Positions 50,930 through 60,306 of a stretch of DNA of 64,000 nt are shown here, piece by piece. Under the pieces are notes generated by a model, which saw only the letters and a list, made by a program, of their open reading frames with translations, was not told where the DNA came from and made no database searches. Each line of letters starts with the position of its first letter. Within the stretch, counting starts at the first letter, position 1. This DNA comes from Pedobacter soli (lineage in GTDB: Bacteria; Bacteroidota; Bacteroidia; Sphingobacteriales; Sphingobacteriaceae), in contig NZ_FMZH01000002.1 of assembly GCF_900101435.1 (NCBI RefSeq), positions 372,001 to 436,000 on the forward strand, given 5' to 3'. The position numbers and the translations under genes were made by a program.

Positions 50930-51400
50930 ATTAATTGGTTCACTGGTCATTAGTTCATTTGTTTAACCGGTTAACTGTTTGAATCGGTTAACCGGGCATC
51001 GTCATCTGTAAATATGTCGAAATCTGTTATAAAGTGGGATGGTTTTAGGAAAGTGAGCTATCCTTTCTACTTTTTGGTATTCGGAACGAAATCGCCGGGG
51101 TTGGAAAAGTCGGAGGTCAGAGGTCGGGAGTCCGAAGTCTGGGGGCCTAATCATCGTTCGCTGCTTAGGTGTGCTTAGGTGTCTGAGGTGGTGAAAAAGC
51201 TTAAAACAAAAAGACTAAAGCTAAAAGCTTAGGTGTCTGAGTTGGTCGAACGAGTTTGGAGTTGAGAATTTGGAGTTTGGGAGGGGAAAGGATGGAAAAT
51301 GTAAAATGGACGATTGAATGAAACGCCCAACTCTGTGTCCTCTGCGTCTTTTCCTCTGTGTGCTTTGTGGTTAAAAAAATGTCGGAGGCTGGGAGTTGCA
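50930..51400. repeat. GGTTAAC words and mixed heptad repeats upstream of the minisatellite
   Basis: GGTTAACTGTTTGAATCGG occurs at 50972-50990. From 51105 come GTCGGAGGTC heptads and CTTAGGTGTCTGAGG words, then an AACTCTGTGTCCTCTGCGTC element (51331-51350) repeated at 52227-52246. No coding signal. Confidence 0.7.
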
Positions 51401-51408
51401 AAAAGCCC

Positions 51409-51872
51409 GTCGGTGTTCAGAACGAGGTCAATGGTGTTCGGAACAGGGTCGTCGGGGTTCAGAACAAGGTCGTCGGGGTTCGGAACGAGGTCACCGGGGT
51501 TCGGAACGGGGTCATTGGTGTTCGGAACGGAGTCATCGGGGTTCGGAACGAGGAACATCGGTGTTCGGAACAAGGTCGTCGGGGTTCAGAACAAGGTCGT
51601 CGGGGTTCGGAACGGAGTCATCGGGGTTCTGAACGGAGTCATCGGGGTTCGGAACAAGGATAGTTGGTGTTCGGAACGAGGTCATTGGTGTTCAGAACGG
51701 AGTCATCGGGGTTCAGAACGGAGTCATCGGGGTTCTGAACGGAGTCGTCGGGGTTCAGAACGAGGTCATCGGTGTTCGAAACAAGGTCGTTGGTGTTCAG
51801 AACGGGGTCATCGGTGTTCGGAACGGGGTCGCCGGTGTTCGGAACGAGCTCATTGGTGTTCGGAACGAGGTC
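51409..51872. repeat. 21-bp minisatellite, about 22 units
   Basis: The unit GTCATCGGGGTTCGGAACGGA repeats about 22 times with point variants (GTCGTCGGGGTTCAGAACAAG, GTCACCGGGGTTCGGAACGGG). The unit is three heptads, matching the seven-base period of the surrounding DNA. Several frames are open through the array on both strands because 21 is a multiple of three, giving 7-residue repeats such as VPNTDDP or CSERGHR, but there is no ribosome binding site, signal or codon bias for translation. Confidence 0.88.
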
Positions 51873-52620
51873 CTCGCCATTAAAATTCATCCCCCAACCC
51901 CCTTCAAAGGGGGACGGGATTTCCAACAGGATAAATGCCGCTTTGATTTCGATTAGCATCTGCATTAAAGTAGATCTTTTCCCCTTTGAAGGGGGCAGGG
52001 GGATGATAATTGAGATAATAAAGTTAAGGAGTGGTACACAAAGTTACCTCCGGACAGAGTCGCCGAGGTTGGGAAAGTTTGGAGTTTAGAGTTTAGAGTT
52101 TGGAGTCTGAGGGGGTGAAAAAGACTAAAGCAAAAAGACCAAAGCTAAAAGCTTGGTGCCCTTAGGTGTCTTAGGTGGTGAAAAAGCTGAAAGATGTAAA
52201 ATGGACGAAGGAATAAAACGCCCAACTCTGTGTCCTCTGCGTCTTTTTCCTCTGTGTGCTTTGTGGTTAAAAAAGTCGGAGGTCGGGAGTCAGGAGTCCG
52301 AAGTCTCGATGCTTAATCTATCGCCCGCTACTCGGTTGTGCTTAGGGGGTGAAAAAGCTTAAAGCAAAAAGACTAAAGCGAAAAGCTTAGGTGTCTGAGT
52401 TGGTCGAGCGAGTTTGGGAGGGGAAAGGATGGAGGATGTAAAATGGACGATGGAATGAAACACCCAGCTCTGCATCTTTTTCCTTTGTGGTTAAAAGAAA
52501 AGTCGGATGTCGCCGGGGTTCGGAGTCTGGCCATTTTCTAAACTTTAATCACCCAGGATTTTGATCATTGACGCCTCACTTCCGGCTGAATACTTCCAAC
52601 TAAAACACTATCTTTATCAG
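51873..52620. repeat. Repeat block between the minisatellite and the amidohydrolase
   Basis: CCCCCTTTGAAGGGGGCAG-type words at 51980-52002 and inverted at 51891-51912; GAGTTTG GAGTTTA heptads at 52078-52110; AAAGnnn and CTTAGGTG words at 52125-52195 and 52348-52395; the AACTCTGTGTCCTCTGCGTC element at 52227 and a decayed one at 52470. No ORF with coding character was found. Confidence 0.75.
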
Positions 52621-52621
52621 C

Positions 52622-54256
52622 ATGAAATCTATGCTATGCGGCCTTTTTCTGGCCTTGTTGTTTGCTTCCTGTACCAAAAAAGAAGCAGTAGATCTAATGG
52701 TGTACAATGCAAAAGTGTATACCGTTAACGCCGGTTTTGATACGGTTGAAGCCTTTGCGGTGAAAGATGGTAAAATTTTAAACCTGGGCAAAACCAGTGA
52801 AATCCGCGGTAAGTACGAAGCCAAAGCAGAAATTAATGCCGAAGGCAAAGTTGTTTACCCGGGCTTTATTGATGCACATGCCCATTTTTTTGGTTACGGG
52901 CAAAGTCTGCAGACTGCCGATTTACGCGAAACCAAATCGTGGGATGATGTACTGAACCGTTTAGTAGCCTTTGCCAAAACCCATCCCGATGGCTGGTTAA
53001 TCGGTAATGGCTGGGACCAAAACGATTGGGAGAACAAAGCTTTCCCAACCAATCAAAAACTAACCGAATTGTTTCCAAACCGACCGGTGTTTTTAAACCG
53101 CATTGATGGCCATGCCGCTATTGCTAACCAGAAAGCGTTTGATGATGCGGGGATCAAAACTGCCCAAAAACTAACCGGTGGCGATATGCTGACCGAAAAC
53201 GGCAAGCTCACCGGTGTTTTAATTGATAATGCAGTGGCCCTTGTTGAAAGTAAAATCCCTTCGCCAGATGCCAAACAGGCCGAGAAAATTTTTACCGATG
53301 CCCAGCGGAATTGCTTTGCAGCAGGTTTAACTACAATTGATGATTGCGGACTGAGTTACCTGGCTGTTGAATTTATAGAAAAACTGCAAAAGGAGCAGAA
53401 GCTCAAAATGAGGTTGTATGTAATGCTTTCTGATGCACCCGAAAATTATAAATACCTTTTTGCCCGTGGTCCCATTAAAACCGACAGATTGAATGTGCGG
53501 GCATTTAAAGTTTATGCTGATGGAGCTTTAGGCTCGAGAGGCGCTTGTTTATTACATCCTTACAGCGATATGCCTAACAAAACGGGCTTCCTGTTAAGCA
53601 ATCAGAAACATTTTGAAGAAGTTGCTGCCAAAATAGCCGCCAATAACTTTCAGATGTGCACCCATGCCATTGGCGATTCGGCCAACCGCGTAATGCTGAA
53701 TATTTATAATAGAATTTTAAAAGGCAAAAATGATAAGCGCTGGCGCATTGAACATGCACAGGTGGTAAACGCCAGCGATTTTAATCTCTTTGGTAAAGCC
53801 AGTATTGTACCATCTGTACAGCCTACACATGCCACATCAGATATGTACTGGGCCGGACAACGTTTAGGTGCCGAAAGGTTAAAAGGTGCCTATGCTTACA
53901 AACAATTGTTGAAACAGAATGGCTGGATCCCGTTAGGAACAGATTTCCCGGTTGAAAACATTAATCCATTATTAACGTTTTATGCTGCAACGGTGAGAGC
54001 AGATGCAAAAGGTTTTCCGGAAGGTGGTTTTCAGGTAGAAAATGCCCTAACACCAGAAGAAGCACTCCGTGGAATGACCATTTGGGCCGCTAAAGCCAAT
54101 TTTGAAGAACAGGAAAAGGGAAGTCTGGAAAAAGGCAAATTGGCTGATTTTGTCATCCTCGATCACGATATTTTAAAAACAACACCACAAAACATATTAA
54201 AAACCAAAGTTTTAAAAACCTACCTGAACGGAGAGAAAGTATATGAAGCGAAGTAA
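52622..54256 (+). CDS. Lipoprotein amidohydrolase (YtcJ-like)
   Basis: A 544-residue lipoprotein (signal MKSMLCGLFLALLFASC, lipidated Cys17). The amidohydrolase fold has a YPGFIDAHAHFFGYG metal motif (about 80-94), HAAIANQKAFDDAGI and a C-terminal ALTPEEALRGMTIWAAKANFEE, ending DFVILDHDI, all of the YtcJ/metallo-hydrolase type. It would hydrolyse an amide or ester in the periplasm; the substrate is unknown. It overlaps the next gene by 14 bp and is translationally coupled to it. Confidence 0.88.
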   Translation: MKSMLCGLFLALLFASCTKKEAVDLMVYNAKVYTVNAGFDTVEAFAVKDGKILNLGKTSEIRGKYEAKAEINAEGKVVYPGFIDAHAHFFGYGQSLQTADLRETKSWDDVLNRLVAFAKTHPDGWLIGNGWDQNDWENKAFPTNQKLTELFPNRPVFLNRIDGHAAIANQKAFDDAGIKTAQKLTGGDMLTENGKLTGVLIDNAVALVESKIPSPDAKQAEKIFTDAQRNCFAAGLTTIDDCGLSYLAVEFIEKLQKEQKLKMRLYVMLSDAPENYKYLFARGPIKTDRLNVRAFKVYADGALGSRGACLLHPYSDMPNKTGFLLSNQKHFEEVAAKIAANNFQMCTHAIGDSANRVMLNIYNRILKGKNDKRWRIEHAQVVNASDFNLFGKASIVPSVQPTHATSDMYWAGQRLGAERLKGAYAYKQLLKQNGWIPLGTDFPVENINPLLTFYAATVRADAKGFPEGGFQVENALTPEEALRGMTIWAAKANFEEQEKGSLEKGKLADFVILDHDILKTTPQNILKTKVLKTYLNGEKVYEAK

Positions 54257-56060
54257 ATTGTATATCCTGGCTGCGGCAAGTTTCTTTAATGTTTTATGTT
54301 TAGCGGCCTGTGCACAAGAGCATGCCGTAAACGAGAAAAAACTCGCCATTGCCAACAGCATAACCAGTACAACTATATTATTAAACAATCAGGATGCGGT
54401 TGTGCCGTTAAAATCGCTCGATAAAAAGAATATTGCATCGGTAAGCCTGGGCTTTGCTTACAGTACCGCTTTTGATAGTTTGGCCAATAAGTACACCAAG
54501 GTTACTTCGTTTTCGGCCGATGAGTATAAAGACAGCTTAAATCTTAATAATCTGGAGGATGATCTGAAATATTTCAATACCATCCTGATTACCATTGACG
54601 ATCAGCATGTAAACCAGGCCAAATACATTAATTTTATTAACAGCATTAGTAAAAGCAAGCAGGTTATCATATCCTTTTTTGGCAATGGTCCTGGCTTAAA
54701 ATCTTTCGATTTATTGCAATCGCCTATAATCTGGACCGCACAAAACAATGCCGATGCGGCGAACCTTTTACCACAGTATATTTTTGGAGGAATTGCAGCA
54801 ACCAATAAATTAACCACAGCTTACTCTGCGCGTTATACCATGGGCTCGGGTTTTACCACAACCGCAACCCGTTTAAAATATACCGTGCCTGAAGATGCCG
54901 GTTTAAACTCCAATAATTTAAAGGAAATTGATGCGATTGCAGCCGAAGCCATTGCGCAGCGGGCAACACCTGGTCTGGTGGTTCTGGTGGCTAAAGATGG
55001 GAAGGTAATTTTTAATAAAGCTTATGGTACACATACTTACGATACTCAGGTGCCCGATAAAGTAACCGATATTTTCGATCTGGCTTCGGTAACCAAAGTT
55101 ACGGCTACAACGCCTGCCGTAATGCGTTTATTTGAAGAAGGCAAACTGAAACTCGATACCAATATCGGGGCCTATATTCCCCGGGCTCGTACCACGCCAA
55201 TGAACAACATTCAGGTACGCGAGGTAATGCTGCACCAGGCAGGTTTCATCCCTTATATTCCGTTTCACGATTATGTGAAAACCGGCGATTACAGCAGGGA
55301 TTCGTCGGCAGCTTACCCCACTAAAGTAGCCGATAACTACTACATTAAAAAAGGTTTCTTTAAGGATTTTATGTGGCCAAAGATGCTCAATTCGCCTATT
55401 AAAACCCGTGGTAAATATGTGTACAGCGATATCAGCATGTATGTAATGAAAGATATTGTAGAGCACATCAGCGAAGAACCTTTAAACCAATACACTTACG
55501 AAAATTTCTATAAACCACTGGGTATGCAAACAGCTGGTTTTCTGCCACGCAACCGGTTTAAGCCCGAGCAGATTATCCCGACTGAAGATGATAAATATTT
55601 CAGGAAAACCTTACTGGTAGGTTATGTTCACGATCAGGGGGCGGCTTTGGCTGGGGGGATTTCTGGTCATGCGGGGTTATTTGCCAGTGCAAACGATCTG
55701 GCCATTATTTACCAGATGCTGTTAAACCGCGGGACTTATGGTGGCGAAACTTATTTCAAAAATGCAACGGTTGACTTGTTTACCTCCAAACAATCGAATG
55801 TGAGCCGCAGGGGCCTGGGTTTCGATCGCTGGGATCCAGATACCACCAAACATTATCCTTCTGATCTGGCTTCGCCACAAACTTATGGCCATACCGGTTA
55901 CACCGGTACCTGCGTTTGGGTAGATCCTTCGCGTGGTTTGGTTTATGTGTTTTTATCTAACCGTGTTAATCCAACCGTTACGGATAAGCTGTCGAATTTA
56001 AAAATCAGGGGTCGTATTGAGGATGTGGTGAATAAAGCAATTGACGATTCGAGGAAATAG
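54243..56060 (+). CDS. GH3-C-like domain fused to a class C beta-lactamase-type serine hydrolase
   Basis: A 605-residue exported protein with a probable lipobox (AACAQEH). Residues about 36-190 (TTILLNNQDAVVPLKSLDKKNIASVSLG) resemble the C-terminal domain of GH3 enzymes, without the GH3 catalytic domain. Residues about 215-600 form a serine hydrolase with Ser282-x-x-Lys285 (LASVTKV), a Tyr motif (KYVYSDISMY, near residue 400) and GHTGYTGT near the end. GH3-beta-lactamase fusions occur in Bacteroidota; here only the GH3 C-domain remains. It may act on peptidoglycan or a related ester. It overlaps the amidohydrolase by 14 bp. Confidence 0.82.
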   Translation: MKRSKLYILAAASFFNVLCLAACAQEHAVNEKKLAIANSITSTTILLNNQDAVVPLKSLDKKNIASVSLGFAYSTAFDSLANKYTKVTSFSADEYKDSLNLNNLEDDLKYFNTILITIDDQHVNQAKYINFINSISKSKQVIISFFGNGPGLKSFDLLQSPIIWTAQNNADAANLLPQYIFGGIAATNKLTTAYSARYTMGSGFTTTATRLKYTVPEDAGLNSNNLKEIDAIAAEAIAQRATPGLVVLVAKDGKVIFNKAYGTHTYDTQVPDKVTDIFDLASVTKVTATTPAVMRLFEEGKLKLDTNIGAYIPRARTTPMNNIQVREVMLHQAGFIPYIPFHDYVKTGDYSRDSSAAYPTKVADNYYIKKGFFKDFMWPKMLNSPIKTRGKYVYSDISMYVMKDIVEHISEEPLNQYTYENFYKPLGMQTAGFLPRNRFKPEQIIPTEDDKYFRKTLLVGYVHDQGAALAGGISGHAGLFASANDLAIIYQMLLNRGTYGGETYFKNATVDLFTSKQSNVSRRGLGFDRWDPDTTKHYPSDLASPQTYGHTGYTGTCVWVDPSRGLVYVFLSNRVNPTVTDKLSNLKIRGRIEDVVNKAIDDSRK

Positions 56061-56122
56061 CAGGATGTAAGTCTGATTATTATTTGTAAATTCAGCGCAT
56101 AAACCTAAAAAAACAAATTAAT

Positions 56123-56644
56123 ATGAAATGGACTAAAACACTGGCTCTTCTGCTGCTTTTTTGTGGAACGACAGCTATCGTTAAAGCACAGCAGATTAAA
56201 GATGGAGAAACCGTAAACGTAAATGGTATTGCCGTAACCTATACCATCGTGAACAAAGAAAAGGTAAACATCAAAGACCAGGACTTTGATCGTTATAAGG
56301 TGCTGGCTTCGGTGAAGAACAACAGTGGCAAATCGTTTAATATTCGCCTGGCTAGTTCGCTTGATTTATCTGGTATATCCAATTCAAAAATTGTAGAATT
56401 AGATTGTACTAATGCTACGGGTGCGAGGTTAACCTCAAAAAAGCTACAGGTTGGCATGAAAACGCATTTAATTAATGTTACCTATGCTACCAAAGACAAA
56501 GATGGGAAAACCATCAGTGCAATATTGCCGGTTACCGCCGGGTATTATTTCGATCAGGGCCAGGTGATAGAAAATGATGCTATTTTTATTGTACCAGCTG
56601 GCGAAACGCCACAGGTTACAGTAAGGAGTTTGTTGAAGAATTAA
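56123..56644 (+). CDS. Hypothetical secreted protein (173 aa)
   Basis: Signal peptide at about 1-22 (IVKAQQ). The mature 150 residues alternate short strands (VNVNGIAVTYTIVN, VLASVKNNSGKSFNIRLAS, LPVTAGYYFDQGQV) typical of a beta-sandwich. No family, cysteine or catalytic motif was recognised. It follows the serine hydrolase gene by 62 bp on the same strand and is followed by a hairpin terminator, so it may be the last gene of that operon. Confidence 0.7.
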   Translation: MKWTKTLALLLLFCGTTAIVKAQQIKDGETVNVNGIAVTYTIVNKEKVNIKDQDFDRYKVLASVKNNSGKSFNIRLASSLDLSGISNSKIVELDCTNATGARLTSKKLQVGMKTHLINVTYATKDKDGKTISAILPVTAGYYFDQGQVIENDAIFIVPAGETPQVTVRSLLKN

Positions 56645-56711
56645 AAAGAGTATTGCCTGTATTAGATCAGTATGACTGATTTAATAGTAATACTAATGTT
56701 TAATAACAAAA

Positions 56712-56738
56712 AAAGCACTGGTTTTTAACCGGTGCTTT
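56712..56738. terminator. Bidirectional terminator between convergent genes
   Basis: AAAGCACTGGTT (56712-56723) and AACCGGTGCTTT (56727-56738), with a run of A before and AATTTTTG after, lie between the secreted-protein gene (+) and the 2OG oxygenase gene (-). Confidence 0.85.
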
Positions 56739-56792
56739 AATTTTTGTTTACGTTTTGTCAGCGACTGCAAACTGAATACTGAAAACTCCAAA

Positions 56793-57755
56793 CTATTTCT
56801 TCAACCCAATCTCCCTCAATCGTTCATCCAGATATTCACCTGCAGTCATATCGCTGTAGGCTTTAGGGTGCTCGGCATCGATAGTTGATGGTAAGCTGGT
56901 TAAATCCATATCACTGCGTGGGTGCAGGAAGAAAGGAACCGAGAAACGCGAAGTTTTCATCAGCTCGCGTGGAGGATTTACCACCCTGTGCGTAGTTGAT
57001 TTTAATTTGTTGTTGGTTAAACGCTGTAGCATATCGCCCACGTTTACCACAATATCAGTATGGTGTGCTTTAATTGGTAACCACTCGTTGCTGCGGGTTA
57101 AAACTTCTAGACCATCGGCACTGGCACCAATTAATAAGGTAATTAAGTTAATGTCTTCATGGGCACCTGCACGTACAGCATCATCCGGAATCAATTCGGG
57201 GTTTTCGATCGGGAAGTAATGGATTCCCCTTAAAATCGAATTGCCATTATGTACGTGCTTGTCGAAATAGTTAATTGGCAATTCCAGATAAGTAGCAATG
57301 GCACGCAATAAATGCGTTCCGTTTTCCTCCAGTTTCTTGTAAATTTCGCTGGTAACCGGATTAAATTCGGGTAATTCAGTTAAAACCTCGTTGTCCGGAT
57401 ATTCGTTTTTAACCGGATCGCCATCGGTAACCTCCTGACCAATTTGCCAGAATTCTTTCAAATCGGGTGTTTTGGCACCTTTTGCAGTTTCTTTTCCTGC
57501 ACTGGTATAACCGCGTTGGCCAGCCAGCTCAGGTTTTTCATATTTCCTTTTTGTTTCTACCGGTAGAGCAAAAGCAGCTTTAATGTTTTCGTAAAGTTTA
57601 TCAATCAGTTCCTGGCTCAGGCCATGGTTGGTAATGGTTACAAAGCCCGAATCGTTAAAGGCCCTGCCCAGTTCATCAGAAAATTTTTTGCGTTCTTCTT
57701 CGGTGCCGTTAATGTACGAGCCTAAATCTAAACAAGGAATATAAGGTGTTGACAT
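56793..57755 (-). CDS. Isopenicillin N synthase-like 2-oxoglutarate/Fe(II) oxygenase
   Basis: A 320-residue enzyme. The N-terminal DIOX_N block (IPCLDLGSYINGTEEE, then FVTITNHGLSQELID) and the C-terminal 2OG-FeII block carry the iron ligands His and Asp in GAHEDINLI, distal His in KSTTHRVVNPP and the 2-oxoglutarate-binding Arg-x-Ser in SRFSVPFFLHP. All catalytic residues are intact. The family hydroxylates or cyclises small molecules; the substrate cannot be inferred. Single gene, divergent from msrA, whose start is about 270 bp away across AT-rich DNA. Confidence 0.9.
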   Translation of the reverse strand: MSTPYIPCLDLGSYINGTEEERKKFSDELGRAFNDSGFVTITNHGLSQELIDKLYENIKAAFALPVETKRKYEKPELAGQRGYTSAGKETAKGAKTPDLKEFWQIGQEVTDGDPVKNEYPDNEVLTELPEFNPVTSEIYKKLEENGTHLLRAIATYLELPINYFDKHVHNGNSILRGIHYFPIENPELIPDDAVRAGAHEDINLITLLIGASADGLEVLTRSNEWLPIKAHHTDIVVNVGDMLQRLTNNKLKSTTHRVVNPPRELMKTSRFSVPFFLHPRSDMDLTSLPSTIDAEHPKAYSDMTAGEYLDERLREIGLKK

Positions 57756-58022
57756 AATTTTAAATTTAATGTTGTACGAATTTAGAAAGAATTGTTAATA
57801 ACTGATTTTTGTGTTAGTGATATCCTATTAATGGATTAATATACAGTTTTTTAAGTTATTAACAAAAACAATGAAATGCATGAAATGTTCGATTGTCACA
57901 CTAAATCCATTATAATTTTAAAGCAAACTACACCATTATTTATTTCGTATAATTAGATGTAAATAATCCGGTAATGCTGTAAGGATAAAGGCTTGTTTGC
58001 GACTAATAAAAATAAACACACA

Positions 58023-58622
58023 ATGAGAAAAATAATTTTAATACTATTGGCTGTTTTGGCCATCAATCAGGTACAGGCACAGGGAAAGAAAACAGAAAAG
58101 GCAACCTTTGGTATGGGCTGTTTCTGGTGTACCGAAGCCATTTTTCAACGTTTAAAAGGTGTAGTTTCGGTTAAATCGGGCTATGAAGGCGGTACGCTAA
58201 GCAATCCAACTTATGAGGAGGTATGTACAGGCGCAACCGGACATGCCGAAGTACTCGAAATTACCTACAATCCATTGGTAATTTCTTATGATGAATTGCT
58301 GGAAGTATTCTGGAAAAGCCACGATCCTACAACGCTAAACCGCCAGGGTGCCGACAGCGGAACGCAATACCGCTCGGTTATTTTTTACCACAGCGCCGAG
58401 CAAAAGGCCTCAGCCGAGAAGTACAAGGCCGAATTGAATAAAACCAATGCTTTTGGCAAAAAAGTAGTAACAGCCATTGAGGCTGCCAAGCCTTTTTACG
58501 TTGCCGAAAATTACCACCAAAACTATTTTAATAAAAACGGAAGCGAGCCTTACTGCCGATTGGTTATTCAGCCCAAAATAGAAAAACTGGAAAAAATATT
58601 TAAAGCAAAGCTTAAAAATTAA
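58023..58622 (+). CDS. msrA: Peptide methionine sulfoxide reductase MsrA, exported form
   Basis: A 199-residue protein with a predicted signal peptide (about 1-20, MRKIILILLAVLAINQVQAQ). The catalytic motif GMGCFWCTEA (nucleophile Cys in GCFW) is followed by the SGYEGG loop, GHAEVLEITY, FWKSHDPTTLNRQG and GTQYRSVIF, then AENYHQNYF, the MsrA signature order. It reduces the S form of methionine sulfoxide, here probably in the periplasm. A TTG 30 bp upstream in frame is also open; ATG 58023 gives a proper signal. A VOC protein gene follows after 14 bp. Confidence 0.92.
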   Translation: MRKIILILLAVLAINQVQAQGKKTEKATFGMGCFWCTEAIFQRLKGVVSVKSGYEGGTLSNPTYEEVCTGATGHAEVLEITYNPLVISYDELLEVFWKSHDPTTLNRQGADSGTQYRSVIFYHSAEQKASAEKYKAELNKTNAFGKKVVTAIEAAKPFYVAENYHQNYFNKNGSEPYCRLVIQPKIEKLEKIFKAKLKN

Positions 58623-58636
58623 CCACTTGTGCTTTT

Positions 58637-58990
58637 ATGGTTAAAAGAATAGTAGTTAATGTAAACACTTCAGAAATTGCCAGAGCAGCCAGGTTTTATC
58701 AGGATATTTTAGGCCTGGAAGTGATGATGGATCACGGCTGGATAACAACTTATGGTGCACCCGGACAAAAAATGGATGTGCAAATCAGTTTTGCTGCTGA
58801 AGGTGGATCGGGTACAGCAACACCCGATCTATCTATCGAGGTAGAAGATGTTGACGATGTATTGGCAAAAGTAAAAGCGGCCGGATTCCCTGTTGAATAC
58901 GGCCCTGTTAACGAAGATTGGGGGGTAAGGCGGTTTTACACGCGCGATCCATTTGGTAAACTGATTAATATATTAAGCCATATTGGTTAA
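58637..58990 (+). CDS. VOC (glyoxalase/bleomycin-resistance fold) family protein
   Basis: A 117-residue protein with the beta-alpha-beta-beta-beta VOC fold: VKRIVVNVNTSEIARAARFYQDILGLEV (in part) and PDLSIEVEDVDDVLAKVKAAGFPVEYGP, ending FYTRDPFGKLINILSHI. Metal ligands are not clearly present (the usual His is Asn), so catalysis is uncertain. It lies 14 bp after msrA on the same strand and is probably co-transcribed. Function unknown. Confidence 0.85.
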   Translation: MVKRIVVNVNTSEIARAARFYQDILGLEVMMDHGWITTYGAPGQKMDVQISFAAEGGSGTATPDLSIEVEDVDDVLAKVKAAGFPVEYGPVNEDWGVRRFYTRDPFGKLINILSHIG

Positions 58991-59004
58991 GATCATTTGC
59001 ATAA

Positions 59005-60306
59005 TTAGTTGATAAAACCTTTAGCTTTTTCGAGTAGTTCGCTGCATTTTTTACCAATTTCTTTTTTGCCTTTTTCTAGTGTTGAAGCCTGGGTATATTG
59101 GCTTACTGCGTTAGACAAGGCTTTAAATTTACCTATTCCTGCAAACACTTCTCCCGTGTACGGAACGCCTTGTTGCTTCATTACTTTTTCCCAGTCTACC
59201 TTTGCCAGTACGGCAAACATGTAACGGGTGGCAATTTTACCCATAAAGGCCTTGTCGTAAACGCTGTTTAAAGCCTTGTCCGATTTGCGGTCTTTTACGT
59301 AAGCAATGGTTTGTTGCAGGGCTTCGCGCTCGGTATTTGAAATTAAAGGGCTTGTACTAAGTTTTTCTAAGGCTGGAATCGATTTTTCGGGCTGCTCTTT
59401 CTTTAAGTATAGGTAGGCGGTAACTCCCCAAACCAGTTCGTTCTGGATGCCAAGTTTATTCATGTCAGTTAAAAACACCTCAAAATCTTCAAGCGATCTT
59501 TCTTCATCTATTTTACGTTCCATCCGCATCCGGTCGAAACCTCTGAACAGATAATTCATGCTGTGAAAAGCCAGGTGGCTTTGCTCATCATTCAGGCGGC
59601 TCCAGCCAAAAAAGGCTTTCGTGTAAGGCAACGGGATCTTTTCATTTTTATCGAGCCATTTAATATTTCTCGAAAGGCCATCCTCCGACAAGTAAAAGAG
59701 ACTATTACTAAAAAACAGAAAACCCCTTACAAATTCGAGCAAGGTCTTAATTTCGCAATCATCAAGCAGTTCGGGTTGCGTTTTGGCGCATTCGTAAAGT
59801 GCAAAGGGTTGTCCCAAATCGCGTGTTGCCAACACCACCATACTGAGTACGGCATGTTCAATGTTTTGGTAGTTTGCCTTTTCGGCATTTTTAAAAAATG
59901 GCAGTGGGGTTTTAGAACCTGTTTTCATGGCGATAAAACCACTGGTTAAAAGCGGGAAAACGTCTTCGTCGGTTTCTTTTACAAATTGCTTAACCGAGCG
60001 GTATTCCTGGTAAATCCTCAGCGCATCAATTACCGAAATGCTTTCGTTTTGGTGTGCATTTACTGCATTTAAAGTTTTTACAACACTTTGTGCCTGTTTG
60101 CTGAATTTCTGATACTCGGGAAGGGTAGTATCTTGCAACGCAGAAGAGCGTACAGCGATTTTGGCAAACTTGTAGAAAGTGATTTTATCATAATTAATAT
60201 TTTCTTCCAGTTTCTTTTTGTCCAGTTCGAGCAAAGCCTGGTCTGTTTTTTCTTTAGAACACCTGGCAAGAAAAAGCGCAAGGCAGATTAAAATTAAATT
60301 TTTCAT
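59005..60306 (-). CDS. Hypothetical helical lipoprotein (433 aa)
   Basis: Lipoprotein signal MKNLILICLALFLARC (Cys16), then an all-helical body of about 415 residues with helix-turn-helix pairs (FKALSNAVSQYTQASTLEKGKKEIGKK) reminiscent of TPR-type repeats but without a clear 34-residue period. It is convergent with the VOC gene (14-bp gap). No catalytic motif was seen. The role is unknown; such lipoproteins are often surface-exposed. Confidence 0.75.
   Translation of the reverse strand: MKNLILICLALFLARCSKEKTDQALLELDKKKLEENINYDKITFYKFAKIAVRSSALQDTTLPEYQKFSKQAQSVVKTLNAVNAHQNESISVIDALRIYQEYRSVKQFVKETDEDVFPLLTSGFIAMKTGSKTPLPFFKNAEKANYQNIEHAVLSMVVLATRDLGQPFALYECAKTQPELLDDCEIKTLLEFVRGFLFFSNSLFYLSEDGLSRNIKWLDKNEKIPLPYTKAFFGWSRLNDEQSHLAFHSMNYLFRGFDRMRMERKIDEERSLEDFEVFLTDMNKLGIQNELVWGVTAYLYLKKEQPEKSIPALEKLSTSPLISNTEREALQQTIAYVKDRKSDKALNSVYDKAFMGKIATRYMFAVLAKVDWEKVMKQQGVPYTGEVFAGIGKFKALSNAVSQYTQASTLEKGKKEIGKKCSELLEKAKGFIN

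Noticed and set aside
51409..51872. CRISPR array
   Set aside because: Units are contiguous with no unique spacers, and no cas gene is in the window.
51314..51965. Long ORFs on both strands (up to 189 residues) with CSERGHR or VPNTDDP repeats
   Set aside because: They are translations of a 21-bp tandem repeat, open because the unit is a multiple of three; no ribosome binding site, signal or homology, and overlapping frames are open equally.
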